Assembly: GCF_025631005.1 (NCBI RefSeq)
Contig: NZ_JAOTPL010000012.1
Span: 1-64,000 of the forward strand
Length of the DNA stretch: 64,000 nucleotides
Origin: Haoranjiania flava
Lineage (GTDB): Bacteria; Bacteroidota; Bacteroidia; Chitinophagales; Chitinophagaceae
Reading direction: 5' to 3'
Below are positions 33,595 to 43,663 of this stretch, one piece after another. The notes beneath the pieces are model-generated. The model had not been told where the DNA came from. It saw only the letters and a program-made list of their open reading frames with translations, and did not search any database. Position 1 is the first letter of the stretch. Each line of letters starts with the position of its first letter. The position numbers and the translations under genes were made by a program.

Positions 33595-35514
33595 ATGAAA
33601 TACACAACACAATATTTGATAATGATTGTTTTTGCAATCACCTCATTGCTATCGTGCAATAAAAATATACTTGACCGCCCACCTCTTACGAGCTATACAG
33701 ATGATCCAACTTTGTTTTGGCGTACTGAAGACGACATTCGTATGTATGTAAACGGTTTTTACTCGAATTATTTTAATGGGTATAATTCCAGCTGGGCAGT
33801 CGATTATACACCTGTAAGAGGTTATACATTCCAGGATGATATTACTACAACGAATGTGCAGTCAAATTTTGAAAGCACAGTTCCTTCATCCAGAGGAGAT
33901 TACAGGGATTATCAAGGCGTAAGTATCACTCCGATTGAGTGGTTAGCCCAATATGCAGGGCCTACGTGGGATTTTGCATGGGTAAAGAAATCTAACCTGT
34001 TGCTAAGCCGGCTGGACAGTGTAGCAAAACCAAGAATTTCAGAAGAAGCTTATAAACACTGGCAGGCTGTAGGCAGATTCTTCAGAGGTTTTGAATATTC
34101 CAGGCTGGTAAGTGTTTTTGGCGACGTTCCATATTTTGGCAGGGTGTTTACTGAAAAGGAATTAGATAGCCTTTACAAAGACAGGGATTCCAGAGGCTAT
34201 GTTATGGATAAGGTTTATGATGATTTTCAGTACGTGCTTGCTAATATGAAACTAAATGATGGAAATCAATTTCTCAATAGATACATAGCTGCAGGAATAA
34301 TTTCAAGGTTAATGCTTTTTGAAGGAACCTACGAGCACTATCACAGTATAGATCAGGCACGTGCAAAGAAGTACCTGGAATTAGCTATTCAGGCGGCAGA
34401 GTTTGTCATGAACAGTAAAAAGTGGAGCTTTGAAAGCGATTTTAAAGCATTATTTGCTTCTGAGAATCTGGCAGGTAATAAAGAAGTATTGATGTATAGA
34501 GCTTATGATGCAGCACAACAGGTTACTCATGCTATAGGATCTTATTCTAATGGAATTGAAAACCAGACTGGTGCACATCTGGCGTTCATAAAATCCTTTA
34601 TTTTAAAAGATGGAAATGTTTGGCAGAATTCTAATGTTCCAAATGCAGATTCATTCAATATAGCTAATTTAGTTCTTACGCGCGATCCGCGTTTCGAGGC
34701 CACTTTTGTAGACAGGCCCCTTGGACCGTCTACCACACTTTTGTATTCTTTTAAGCATGCTTCAAGAGAAGCCGTGACATATGTCGGCAAAACTCCTCCC
34801 ATAATATGGTCAAATGTTAACAATACAAACGACGCTCCTGTAATTAGACTAGGGGAAGTAGTGCTAAACTGGATTGAAGCCAAAGCTGTATTAGCCCAAT
34901 ACATGGGTGGCACACCTGTTACGCAAACTGACCTTGATAATTCTATCAATGCGATACGCAACCGCCCTCTTGACGGAGCTGCTATAGCAAAAGGGTTACA
35001 AAAAACCGCATCCTTGCTATTGAGCTCATTACCTAGCGATCCTGTAAGAGACGCTGATGTTCCTGCTTTGATTTGGGAAATTAGAAGGGAGAGGAGAATG
35101 GAACTTTTTTACGAAAACTCCAGACTTTTAGATTTAAAACGCTGGAAAAAATTACACTATATGAATTATAGTACTAATCCCGATTATTTTTTAGGGCCTT
35201 GGATCAATTTTAATTCTAAAAATGTTTATGGTGTCTCTAATCCTACTCCTGATGAAATGAGGACTAAGTCTGACTCTGCGAGCTTTTTAACTAAGGATAA
35301 TATCGGTAAGATTAGTGTTAAAAAATCTAATGGTACTGTCGTTACCTGGAATGGTACAAATGCCTCGCAAATGGAAGGCTTCTATGTAGTCTTTAATGCA
35401 AAAAACAGAAACGATTTTGACGAGAAAAATTACCTGGCACCCGTTGGTAAACAACAAATAAACGAATATAGTAACAGAGGATATAAATTAACTCAGACCA
35501 AAGGATGGCAATAG
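33595..35514 (+). CDS. SusD/RagB-family nutrient-binding lipoprotein
   Basis: 639 residues. Lipoprotein signal with Cys in LLSCNKNILDRPP. The body is the SusD fold: TPR-like helices (AYKHWQAVGRFFRGFEYSRL, AGIISRLMLFEGTYEHYHS) and a C-terminal RagB/SusD segment with RRERRMELFYENSRLLDLKR, a hallmark of the family. It caps the SusC barrel encoded just upstream. At over 600 residues it is longer than average, with insertions in the binding face. A terminator follows at 35552-35585. Confidence 0.92.
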   Translation: MKYTTQYLIMIVFAITSLLSCNKNILDRPPLTSYTDDPTLFWRTEDDIRMYVNGFYSNYFNGYNSSWAVDYTPVRGYTFQDDITTTNVQSNFESTVPSSRGDYRDYQGVSITPIEWLAQYAGPTWDFAWVKKSNLLLSRLDSVAKPRISEEAYKHWQAVGRFFRGFEYSRLVSVFGDVPYFGRVFTEKELDSLYKDRDSRGYVMDKVYDDFQYVLANMKLNDGNQFLNRYIAAGIISRLMLFEGTYEHYHSIDQARAKKYLELAIQAAEFVMNSKKWSFESDFKALFASENLAGNKEVLMYRAYDAAQQVTHAIGSYSNGIENQTGAHLAFIKSFILKDGNVWQNSNVPNADSFNIANLVLTRDPRFEATFVDRPLGPSTTLLYSFKHASREAVTYVGKTPPIIWSNVNNTNDAPVIRLGEVVLNWIEAKAVLAQYMGGTPVTQTDLDNSINAIRNRPLDGAAIAKGLQKTASLLLSSLPSDPVRDADVPALIWEIRRERRMELFYENSRLLDLKRWKKLHYMNYSTNPDYFLGPWINFNSKNVYGVSNPTPDEMRTKSDSASFLTKDNIGKISVKKSNGTVVTWNGTNASQMEGFYVVFNAKNRNDFDEKNYLAPVGKQQINEYSNRGYKLTQTKGWQ

Positions 35515-35551
35515 TGTCTGATATTGTAGAATAAGGCATTAATTTCTGAAC

Positions 35552-35585
35552 AAATGCTTTCAGGTTAATTCCTGGGAGCATTTTT
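35552..35585 (+). terminator. Rho-independent terminator
   Basis: AAATGCT (35552-35558) pairs with AGCATTT, with an inner CAGG/CCTG stem, and is followed by a T run. Confidence 0.7.
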
Positions 35586-35643
35586 AATTTTTAAAGTCAT
35601 CAACGCTTTAATTTTCTTCATAGCTTTATAGTAATCCAACTAT

Positions 35644-37062
35644 ATGAAAAAAATTATTCACTTCACTTTTATAGTTTTTGCAGGCATGGCTGTTTTCAGT
35701 GCCTGTACTAAAAGCGGTACAGATGGACCCGTTAATCCGCCTCAACCGCCTCCCGCTAATGCCGATACTGTTATTATCTCTAAGAAACAAATGCGTGCCG
35801 TGTGGATGGCCACCGTTTGGGGACTTGATTGGCCTGTCAATCAATATGACATGGCAGCACAAAAGAAATTGTATACAGATTACCTCGACAAGTTGAAAAA
35901 CCTGAACATGAATGCAGTTTTTGTGCAGGTAAAAGGCATGGGCGATGCTTTTTACAATTCACCTTATGAGCCCTGGAGCACCAGCATTACCGGCACCCGG
36001 GGCAAAGACCCGGGCTATGATGTAATGAAATTTATGATTGATGAGGCACATACCAGGGGTATAGAATTTCATGCGTGGCTGAATCCCTTCAGGATAGCAA
36101 CCAGGGCTGGCAGTTCTACGCCTTACCCTGCCTTGCATGCATCGGTAAAACCGGAGTGGGTAGTAAGCCATGAAAAATGGCAGATGTACAATCCTGGAGT
36201 ACCCGAGGTAAGGCAGCGATTAGCAGACATCGTTAAAGACATTGTTTCCAAATACGCTGTAGACGGCATTCACATGGACGACTACTTTTATCCTGATCCC
36301 GCATCAGCAGGCACTATGGTATCCGACCAGCCGGATTTTGAAAAGTACGGCAGCGGCTTTACAGATATTAAGGCTTTCAGAAGAGCTAATGTAGACCAGG
36401 CAATAAAAGGTGTGTATGACGTAATAGTAAGTACAAAGCCTGAAGTGGTTTTTTCTATCTCCCCTACTTCCAACTTTGATTACAACCTGAATACATTGTA
36501 TGCAGATATTGTAAAATGGGCAAAAGAAGGGTGGATGGATGTAGTAATACCGCAGATTTACCAGCATGCCAGCTTTAGTACCAGGCTGAATGATTGGGAC
36601 CGGTTTAACAATAAGCCGCATCTCATGGTTGGCCATGCCATTTATTTTCCGGAATCGACACCTGCCCAACTATCTACAGAACTAGATCTTACGCAAAAGA
36701 AAAAATCAGTTGTAGGCAACTTGTTTTACAGCGCCAAATACTTAAATGAAAAGCCCGAGCTTGCCGCAAAGTTTGCTGAGATATTTACAAGGCCTGCGGT
36801 AATTCCATTCCTTGGAAGAGCTGTAGCGCCAGCTCCTGCCAGTCCGCAGAATGTAAGGTTAGAAGGCAATATGCTGAAATGGTCTACCTCGGGAAATGTA
36901 AGGTTGGTAGTTTACCATACTACTGATTTAAAAACTGAAAGTAAAGTTTTAGCAATTACCACCGCCAATGAGTTCGTCGTAAGCACAAATGGCTTCTATA
37001 CAGTAACTACAATTAATGCAGATAATATGGAAAGTAAAGCAGCTAAGTATGTGGTGAAATAG
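35644..37062 (+). CDS. GHL10-type glycoside hydrolase-like lipoprotein
   Basis: 472 residues. Lipoprotein signal with Cys in FSACTKSG, a Pro-rich linker, then a GHL10 (former DUF187) TIM-barrel at about 50-380: MRAVWMATVWGLDWP, NMNAVFVQVKGMGDAFY, FHAWLNPFRIA, DGIHMDDYFYP and DVVIPQIYQ. HMDDYFYP carries acidic residues at the barrel's active face. GHL10 proteins resemble glycoside hydrolases, and some cleave denuded peptidoglycan-type glycans; activity here is not proven. A C-terminal Fn3-like strand region (about 395-472) follows. It is probably surface-exposed and linked to the flanking SusC/SusD systems. Confidence 0.88.
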   Translation: MKKIIHFTFIVFAGMAVFSACTKSGTDGPVNPPQPPPANADTVIISKKQMRAVWMATVWGLDWPVNQYDMAAQKKLYTDYLDKLKNLNMNAVFVQVKGMGDAFYNSPYEPWSTSITGTRGKDPGYDVMKFMIDEAHTRGIEFHAWLNPFRIATRAGSSTPYPALHASVKPEWVVSHEKWQMYNPGVPEVRQRLADIVKDIVSKYAVDGIHMDDYFYPDPASAGTMVSDQPDFEKYGSGFTDIKAFRRANVDQAIKGVYDVIVSTKPEVVFSISPTSNFDYNLNTLYADIVKWAKEGWMDVVIPQIYQHASFSTRLNDWDRFNNKPHLMVGHAIYFPESTPAQLSTELDLTQKKKSVVGNLFYSAKYLNEKPELAAKFAEIFTRPAVIPFLGRAVAPAPASPQNVRLEGNMLKWSTSGNVRLVVYHTTDLKTESKVLAITTANEFVVSTNGFYTVTTINADNMESKAAKYVVK

Positions 37063-37084
37063 TAGTAAGTTGGGAAATCAAATT

Positions 37085-37109
37085 AAAGCATCCTAGAGGG
37101 TGCTTTTTT
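37085..37109 (+). terminator. Rho-independent terminator
   Basis: AAAGCATCC (37085-37093) pairs with GGGTGCTTT (37098-37106) with one wobble, then a T run. The 246 nt from here to 37355 are AT-rich with no gene. Confidence 0.75.
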
Positions 37110-37355
37110 ATATATGTACCACGGTAAAATGTAATAAGTATTACAAACAAAAGGTATTTAATATTTCCAAAACGATAACGTTTGCAACATGAAATATTTC
37201 ATCGATTTGGATATATTTTAAACAATTGTTTATAATTTCAAATACTTTTAAAAAATATTTTTTAAAATTTACCGAAAAGTTTTTTTATTTATCTCAATAA
37301 GCTATAGTATTGTAATAGCAAACCTTAATAATTGTTAATGTCAACTATCATTCAT

Positions 37356-40300
37356 ATGAAGAGAAATATTGTACTTCTTTTTTTGGCTTGTTTTTTTTCG
37401 CTAGAGGGATTTTCGCAATCCAACACAATTACAGGAACCGTTATGAACTCGGAAAATAATACGCCCTTAAGTTCGGTTACAGTGCGGGTCAAAGGAAAAT
37501 CAACCGGCGTAATCACCAACACTAATGGCAGGTATTCTATCAATGCCTCTCCCACTGATGTGCTGGAGTTTATTTCTATCGGATATAACACGGTGGAAAG
37601 AAATGTAGGCTTTGATAAGGAAATTAATGTGGTCATGAGCGCCGCTGCTGACAACGATATGGGAGAAGTTGTGGTGGTAGCTATGGACCAGAAAAGAAAC
37701 CCCAGGTCGCTAAGCTATTCCGTGCAAACGGTAGGTGGCGATGAAATTAAAGAGTCACAAAGAGAAAATTTTGTAAACAGTATGCAGGGCAGGGTGGCCG
37801 GCCTTACTGTAAACCCTACATCGGGCACAGCAGGCGCCAGCACACAACTTGTGCTAAGAGGTTTTAATTCTCTATCTTTAGACAATACACCGTTGTTCGT
37901 TGTAGATGGTGTGATTATGGACAATAGTTCACTATCGACCACCAGTGGCAGTACGGCGCTTACATCGGCGACTGAAAACAGATCGGAAGATTTTTCGAGC
38001 CGTATTTCAGATATCAATCCCAACGATATAGCAAGCGTTACCATCTTGAAAGGGCCGGAGGCAACCGCATTGTATGGCAGCCAGGCAAGTTCAGGCGCAA
38101 TTGTAATCACCACGAAAAAATCAATGAGTGGTAAAGGTATCAGAATTAATTACGACAATAGTTTCAGGATATCCAGGCTGACTAGGTTTCCGCAAACCAT
38201 AAGCCTGTACAGTACAGGATCAAATGGAATAAAACAAAATGTATTTACCAGCTTTGGGCCAAGATATGCAGATACGGTACAAATATTTGAAAACGATAAG
38301 AATTTTTTTAAAACAGGTTTTGCGCAGACACATAACCTGTCCCTGGGTTTTGGCAGCGATAAATCCAGTTTTCGCGTATCCGGCTCCACATTCAACAACG
38401 ATGGTTTTATACCGGCAAACAACTACAACAGGTATAACCTCAGAATAAGCAATACCACTAAGCTTGCCAAATGGATTGACATTATGCCGGCCATCTCTTA
38501 CGTAAACACGACCAACAAAAAAGTTTTGAGAGGCGCAAGCGGTTATTTGCTGAACCTGTTGGTATGGCCTGCAGACGATGACATCAGAGATTACCAGACT
38601 GCCGATGGTCTTAAGAAACCTTTGTTTAATGAAAACCCCAATGGCGAAATTGACAACCCCTTTTATAACGTTTACAAAAATCCCGGAGAAGATAAAACCA
38701 ACAGGGTAACGGGCACATTGGGTGTAAATCTTAGGCCGTTTGATTGGCTGGAAGTGAGCGGCAGGTTTGGCTACGATTATTACAGAACAGAAGGCTATCT
38801 CAGGTACGACTCCATGTCATACTACACCACAAGAGCTCAAAAAGGCTTGCAAAGAAACTATTACCATAATTATTATGGCTACAATCACACAATAACAGCT
38901 ACAGGTACAAAAGAATTTGGAAGGTTGAGCACCAGGCTAATGGTGGGTACCATGTGGCAGGATTATGAAACCCAGATCTGGTCGGTATCCGGTACGAATT
39001 TAAAAAGCCAATTTAATACTGACAGTTCTAATACTGATCCCTCTACCAGGACTTATTCTTTCAATATGCAATTTAGGGATGGCAAACCCAATTACACCAT
39101 CAGGAGGCAGCTTGCTTATTTTGGTGAAGCAGTGATTGGGTGGAATAATGCCATATTTTTAACTTACTCGCACAGGTTTGAAACCAACTCTATATTCCCT
39201 GCACATTCCAGGAATTACAATTACCCTGCAGGTGGTGTAAGTATTATTTTATCTGATCTGGTGCCGGGCTTTAAAAACCAGAAAGCAGTGGAATATTGGA
39301 AAATACGCACATCTGTAGCAAATACTGCACGATCTGCGTCTCCGTATGCTAACCAGTCGTTGTTTAATGCAAACCTCGGAAGCGGCGGAGGATTTTACTA
39401 TGACTTCACTAATGCCAATCCGGACTTATCACCTGAACGCCAGAGTACTTATGAATTGGGAACAGAAGTCCGTGCATTTAAGAACAGGATAAACTTTGAT
39501 TTTACTTATTACAATACAACAAATAAAAACCTGATTGTTGAGAAATTTCGTGCAAGCTACGGTACCGGCTTTGTGCTCAATACACTTAATGTAGGGAGTA
39601 CCAATAACCAAGGCGTGGAGATTGTATTAGCTACAGATGTAATCAAAAATAAAGACTTACTGTGGAATACTAAATTTAACTTCAACAAAATGTGGAACAA
39701 AATCCTAGCGCTTCCAAGCAATGTGCCTGAGTTTTACATTTCTGATACATGGTTGTATGGCAATGCCAGAGGCGGCGGTTCAGTGGGGTTGCCGACAACC
39801 ACGCTTACTTCTTATGGTTATTTAAGAAATAATAACGGCGACATTCTCATAGATCCTTCAACAGGTATACCAGTAATTGATGCCACATTTAAAGTAAGAG
39901 GAGATAGGAATGCTGACTTTACTTTAGGATGGGTAAATTATGTTTCCTATAAAAATTTCGCATTCAGCATGCTTTGGGACTTAAAGATCGGCGGTGATAT
40001 ATTTAATGCTACAGAAATGTACCTGACCCGTATGGGAAGAAGCCTTAGAACTGCAGACAGGGGGAAGCCACTCATTGTGGATGGTGTACTGAGGGATGGC
40101 CTGGAAAATACTGCCACGCCAACTAAAAATATTATCGTGGTAAATCCCTACCATCAAAACACTTATTATACAACCATGCCTGAGGAAGAATTTATTCAAA
40201 AAGATGTAAACTGGTTCAGGCTGCGGGAAATTACTCTGGCATACAACTTCACTAAACAACAGTTGCAGTTTTGGAATGCCATTAAAAGCCTTAGCGCATT

Positions 40301-40463
40301 TGTAACAGTTACTGATCCCCTGATTTTTACCAACTATCGCGGCGCTGACCCGCAGGTGAACGGTACATCAACAGGTTCTGCAGGTGTGGGCGCATTCGGC
40401 TTTGACTATGGCAACGTGGGCATGCCTGTTGGTATCAATATCGGTTTGAGAACAAGTTTTTAA
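37356..40463 (+). CDS. Second SusC/RagA-family TonB-linked outer-membrane transporter
   Basis: About 1035 residues from ATG at 37356, which gives a clean signal peptide (MKRNIVLLFLACFFSLEGFS). CarboxypepD_reg-like domain at about 22-105 (ITGTVMNSENNTPLSSVTVR), plug domain at about 115-255 (NPNDIASVTILKGPEATALY) and a barrel. The TonB-box region is divergent (VVVVAMDQKRNPRSL). It differs clearly from the protein at 30164, so the two pairs are not a recent duplication. Its SusD partner starts 205 nt downstream, an unusually large gap that holds a leader element. In-frame starts at 37332-37338 are less likely because they would precede the signal peptide. Confidence 0.92.
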   Translation: MKRNIVLLFLACFFSLEGFSQSNTITGTVMNSENNTPLSSVTVRVKGKSTGVITNTNGRYSINASPTDVLEFISIGYNTVERNVGFDKEINVVMSAAADNDMGEVVVVAMDQKRNPRSLSYSVQTVGGDEIKESQRENFVNSMQGRVAGLTVNPTSGTAGASTQLVLRGFNSLSLDNTPLFVVDGVIMDNSSLSTTSGSTALTSATENRSEDFSSRISDINPNDIASVTILKGPEATALYGSQASSGAIVITTKKSMSGKGIRINYDNSFRISRLTRFPQTISLYSTGSNGIKQNVFTSFGPRYADTVQIFENDKNFFKTGFAQTHNLSLGFGSDKSSFRVSGSTFNNDGFIPANNYNRYNLRISNTTKLAKWIDIMPAISYVNTTNKKVLRGASGYLLNLLVWPADDDIRDYQTADGLKKPLFNENPNGEIDNPFYNVYKNPGEDKTNRVTGTLGVNLRPFDWLEVSGRFGYDYYRTEGYLRYDSMSYYTTRAQKGLQRNYYHNYYGYNHTITATGTKEFGRLSTRLMVGTMWQDYETQIWSVSGTNLKSQFNTDSSNTDPSTRTYSFNMQFRDGKPNYTIRRQLAYFGEAVIGWNNAIFLTYSHRFETNSIFPAHSRNYNYPAGGVSIILSDLVPGFKNQKAVEYWKIRTSVANTARSASPYANQSLFNANLGSGGGFYYDFTNANPDLSPERQSTYELGTEVRAFKNRINFDFTYYNTTNKNLIVEKFRASYGTGFVLNTLNVGSTNNQGVEIVLATDVIKNKDLLWNTKFNFNKMWNKILALPSNVPEFYISDTWLYGNARGGGSVGLPTTTLTSYGYLRNNNGDILIDPSTGIPVIDATFKVRGDRNADFTLGWVNYVSYKNFAFSMLWDLKIGGDIFNATEMYLTRMGRSLRTADRGKPLIVDGVLRDGLENTATPTKNIIVVNPYHQNTYYTTMPEEEFIQKDVNWFRLREITLAYNFTKQQLQFWNAIKSLSAFVTVTDPLIFTNYRGADPQVNGTSTGSAGVGAFGFDYGNVGMPVGINIGLRTSF

Positions 40464-40570
40464 ACAACACAAAAACGGAATGATACTTTGGCTGAAAGCG
40501 ATGATAATAGACCTGGTGCGAAATTAACTCCACGATCGTTATCAGAACCTTCTTAGCCATAAAATATGCT

Positions 40571-40668
40571 GATGAAATGTCGCATGATATTTTTCTCCTC
40601 GCATTGGATTTTAGAGGATCTACATGCCAAATTCATCTGACCATTAACAATATAAAAAATATATACGG
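40571..40668 (+). repeat. Diverged member of the palindromic leader family, with a short upstream ORF
   Basis: Between SusC and SusD. GATGAA (40571-40576) pairs with TTCATC (40632-40637) and GCATG (40582-40586) with CATGC nearby. The right arm is followed by TGACCATTAACAATATAAAA, close to the TGACCATTAAGAAAAATAAA of array A, and then by the SusD ATGAAA. The 5' arm contains ATGAAATG. Here the frame from ATG 40572 runs 22 codons to TGA at 40638-40640, instead of stopping after one Lys. The step from the inner ATG to the gene ATG is 97 nt, within the family's range. Confidence 0.55.
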
Positions 40669-42297
40669 ATGAAAAAGATATTTATTGTTTTGCTATCAAC
40701 AATTGTTTTTCAGACGAGCTGCAAACAAACAATTGACGATGCTTATTTAAGTCCTAACTCCTATTCGAAGGTGCCGCCTGAACAACTATTACCCCAGATC
40801 ATAAGCGCTATGGCGGGTAATTATGCGGGGCACGGCCCTCTCAACGATATGCGGTATATAGGCGCGTACATACAGAACTTTTCTTTTTACCTGCCCAACA
40901 GCGTTTTTGATGCAATGGGCTACAACAATAGTATAGGTGACGTTGCGCAATCTACCTGGAGAATGCATTATTACGATATTGGTCAAAACAACCAAAGAAT
41001 GATGCAATGGGCAGCCGAAGAAAACAGATGGCACCTGGTAGGTATAGGGAAAGCCATAGAAGCATGGAGCTGGCTTACCTTAGTAGATTATTATGGAGAA
41101 GTAATTGTAAAAGAAGCTTTTAACACCAGCCTTACAACTTTCCACTACGATTCAGAAGAAGAAGGATACAATAAAGTGCGCAGTACTGCCTTGGAAGCCT
41201 TGGAAAATTTAAATAAAGATGCAGGTACAGATGCAACGCTGGCTGAAGCCGATAAGTATTTTTACGGCGGCAATATTGAGAAATGGAAAAAATTTGCATA
41301 TGGTGTATTGGCAAGGTATTACAATCATTTCAGCAATAAATCAACTTACAAACCTGATTCAGCCATTTATTATGCAGACAAAGCAATGGCTACCGTGGAT
41401 GAGATTGCAAGCGTAAAGTTTTTAGCTGATAACCGTAGCGCTACCAACAATTTCTGGGGGCCTTTCAGAAGTAATTTCGGGGGCACAGCTACAACCAACC
41501 CAACAGCAATAAGGCAATCTGCTTATATTGCCAATATACTGAATGGCACTAACAGTGAGTTCACCGGTGTAGAGGACCCGCGTGCCTGGTATATGCTCAG
41601 AGGCAATACCAATGGTACAATAGTAGGTGTGGAAAGTGGTTTGGGCCAGGCGGTAATACCTGCTGCAGACAGGCCTGAAACGTTTTTCGGTGCCAGCCAA
41701 AACCCAACAGCTACAAACGCTTCGCCGCCCAACGATAACAATTGCAGATTCTTGTTTAGAAACAATTCTCCGATACCTGTAATGACACCTGCTGAAATGA
41801 AATTTATCAAATCCGAAGCAGCCTTCAGGAAAGGAGATAAAGGCACAGCCTTACAAGCTTTTAAAGAAGGCATCAATGCTCATTTTGATATGCTGACCAC
41901 AGTGTACAACGTAAATATACCTGTCGGTAAAGAGATCACTACACAGGTAAAAGCTGATTATCTATCCAATACAACGGTAGTTCCGGTTGACGCCAATGCA
42001 CTGACCATGTCTAAAATTATGATGCAGAAGTATATTGCTATGTTTGGGCATGGTATCTTGGAAACATGGTTAGACATGCGCAGGTTCCACTATACGGATC
42101 TGGACGCCCAAACCGGTAAACAGGTGTATGCCGATTTTACTTTAAACATTGTAATGGCTGATAACCAGGGGCAATACGTGTACAGGTATTATCCCAGGTA
42201 CAATTCAGAATATGTATGGAATGTGAATGAACTGACAAAGATCGGGGCTACCAAAAACAATTATCATACAAAAAAGCTGTGGATCACTGAACCTTAA
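40669..42297 (+). CDS. SusD-like lipoprotein (SusD_2 type)
   Basis: 542 residues. Lipoprotein signal with Cys in FQTSCKQTIDD. The sequence fits the SusD/RagB-like SusD_2 group: LSPNSYSKVPPEQLLPQIIS near the N-terminus, IGKAIEAWSWLTLVDYYGEV, and TPAEMKFIKSEAAFRKGD in the helical part; MMQKYIAMFGHGILETWLDM near the end. It works with the SusC protein just upstream as a ligand-binding lid. Translation begins after the leader element at 40571-40668, suggesting control separate from SusC. The substrate is unknown. Confidence 0.9.
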   Translation: MKKIFIVLLSTIVFQTSCKQTIDDAYLSPNSYSKVPPEQLLPQIISAMAGNYAGHGPLNDMRYIGAYIQNFSFYLPNSVFDAMGYNNSIGDVAQSTWRMHYYDIGQNNQRMMQWAAEENRWHLVGIGKAIEAWSWLTLVDYYGEVIVKEAFNTSLTTFHYDSEEEGYNKVRSTALEALENLNKDAGTDATLAEADKYFYGGNIEKWKKFAYGVLARYYNHFSNKSTYKPDSAIYYADKAMATVDEIASVKFLADNRSATNNFWGPFRSNFGGTATTNPTAIRQSAYIANILNGTNSEFTGVEDPRAWYMLRGNTNGTIVGVESGLGQAVIPAADRPETFFGASQNPTATNASPPNDNNCRFLFRNNSPIPVMTPAEMKFIKSEAAFRKGDKGTALQAFKEGINAHFDMLTTVYNVNIPVGKEITTQVKADYLSNTTVVPVDANALTMSKIMMQKYIAMFGHGILETWLDMRRFHYTDLDAQTGKQVYADFTLNIVMADNQGQYVYRYYPRYNSEYVWNVNELTKIGATKNNYHTKKLWITEP

Positions 42298-42317
42298 TTT
42301 TTTAAATATTTTTACTT

Positions 42318-43103
42318 ATGAATTATAGAATACTATTGTTGTTCCTGGTTATATCTTTCGTGGCTTGCAGTAAAGCAAATGATGAAGGTATTCTCGCTGC
42401 ATTCGATAATAATCTGAACTATGACGCGAAACTTAAAGTAAATATTGCTTCCATTTATAAGAGCAATCCCCTGATGCGCATTAAAATAAACGATCAGATC
42501 GTGAGCAGTTCAATAACTGCCAGGACTCCGTATCCCGGAGGCGGATACAACACAAATGGTAACAGTCTCGGCAGCTACCTCTCTGTACCTCCAGGAAAAG
42601 TAAAAGTGAGTATCATGGTACCTTTTATAAGTGATTCTTTAAAGCGTAACCAGGACTCAATATTATTGTACAGCGCAGAAGTAAACCTGACACAAGGAAA
42701 ATATTACTCACTGCACATTAGTGATACTGCTGCGCAAACCAAAAGTGTTTTATTTGAGGAATCGTTAGTAGTACCCAACGACACGCTGCCTTATTTTAAA
42801 TTCGTAAACCTTATGCCCAACGTTCCTGCCATTGATTTATATTTTGGAACTACCGTGGTTGCGCAAAATATTAAATATTTAGAAAGCAGCAGCGAATTTA
42901 CTGTAGACATCAATTCAACATCAACAGCGTGGAGTATTAGGCCGGCGGGATCATTGCCAACAGCTACTGCAATTGCTACTTATACCAGTGCGAGTACGCT
43001 CACAAGAAATAGAAAGTATACTGCTTTTGCCATGGGCTATAGCGGGCTTGCCGGCGCAACAGAGGTACGAAGGCCATTTGTTGCTTTTTACCTGGTCAAA
43101 TAG
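42318..43103 (+). CDS. DUF4397-domain lipoprotein
   Basis: 261 residues. Lipoprotein signal with Cys in ISFVACSKAND. Two immunoglobulin-like beta halves: about 25-150 (YLSVPPGKVKVSIMVPF) and about 155-261 (YFKFVNLMPNVPAIDLYFGT), the second fitting DUF4397, a surface beta-sandwich domain of unknown function common after SusC/SusD pairs in Bacteroidota. It starts 21 nt after the SusD stop, so it is the third gene of this operon. It probably helps bind the substrate or stabilises the surface complex; that is inferred from position only. Confidence 0.8.
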   Translation: MNYRILLLFLVISFVACSKANDEGILAAFDNNLNYDAKLKVNIASIYKSNPLMRIKINDQIVSSSITARTPYPGGGYNTNGNSLGSYLSVPPGKVKVSIMVPFISDSLKRNQDSILLYSAEVNLTQGKYYSLHISDTAAQTKSVLFEESLVVPNDTLPYFKFVNLMPNVPAIDLYFGTTVVAQNIKYLESSSEFTVDINSTSTAWSIRPAGSLPTATAIATYTSASTLTRNRKYTAFAMGYSGLAGATEVRRPFVAFYLVK

Positions 43104-43663
43104 AGTAAGTTATATACAAATTCAAATCTTGTAATATAAGTTAGAATAACAAGAATAATATAAATTTTTTATGTTCAGGCTATTCATAGCTGTTGCACAT
43201 TGGTTATTACAAATCAATCATATAGAACCATGATAAGAGTCCTTACGGATGCTTTTTTTGAAATTTTGAAAAGAAATTTGGTATCGTTAATCACTATGAT
43301 AAGTAAAACATCATTTATTATGTATAACGAAATATTTAAAAAGTAAAGAAATACTATTTTTTGTTAAATAATACTTACTATTGTATGGTAATTATTTTAA
43401 CATTTATCATCACTAAATACATTTTTATGTAATTCGGGAACTTCACATTTTAGTATTAAAGAACTATAAAAATGGCATAGTGGTCAAAAATAGTGGTTTT
43501 TTGTTCTAAAATGATGTCATTTTTGTTCTGCCAAATGAAAGGTAGCAAGCTCTGCTGAGGAGAAACTTGCAAGCGATAATTTGGTGCATATACTAAGAAT
43601 GTGAGGCTGATTTTTTCAGCCTCATTTTATATCATTCTTTGGCATCCTTCATGGAAAAAAAAC
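43104..43663. other. AT-rich intergenic region
   Basis: About 560 nt without a gene. Near its right end GAGGCTGA (43603-43610) and TCAGCCTC (43616-43623) form a perfect 8-bp hairpin, probably the terminator or end structure of the lost insertion element whose 3' end lies next to it. Confidence 0.5.
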
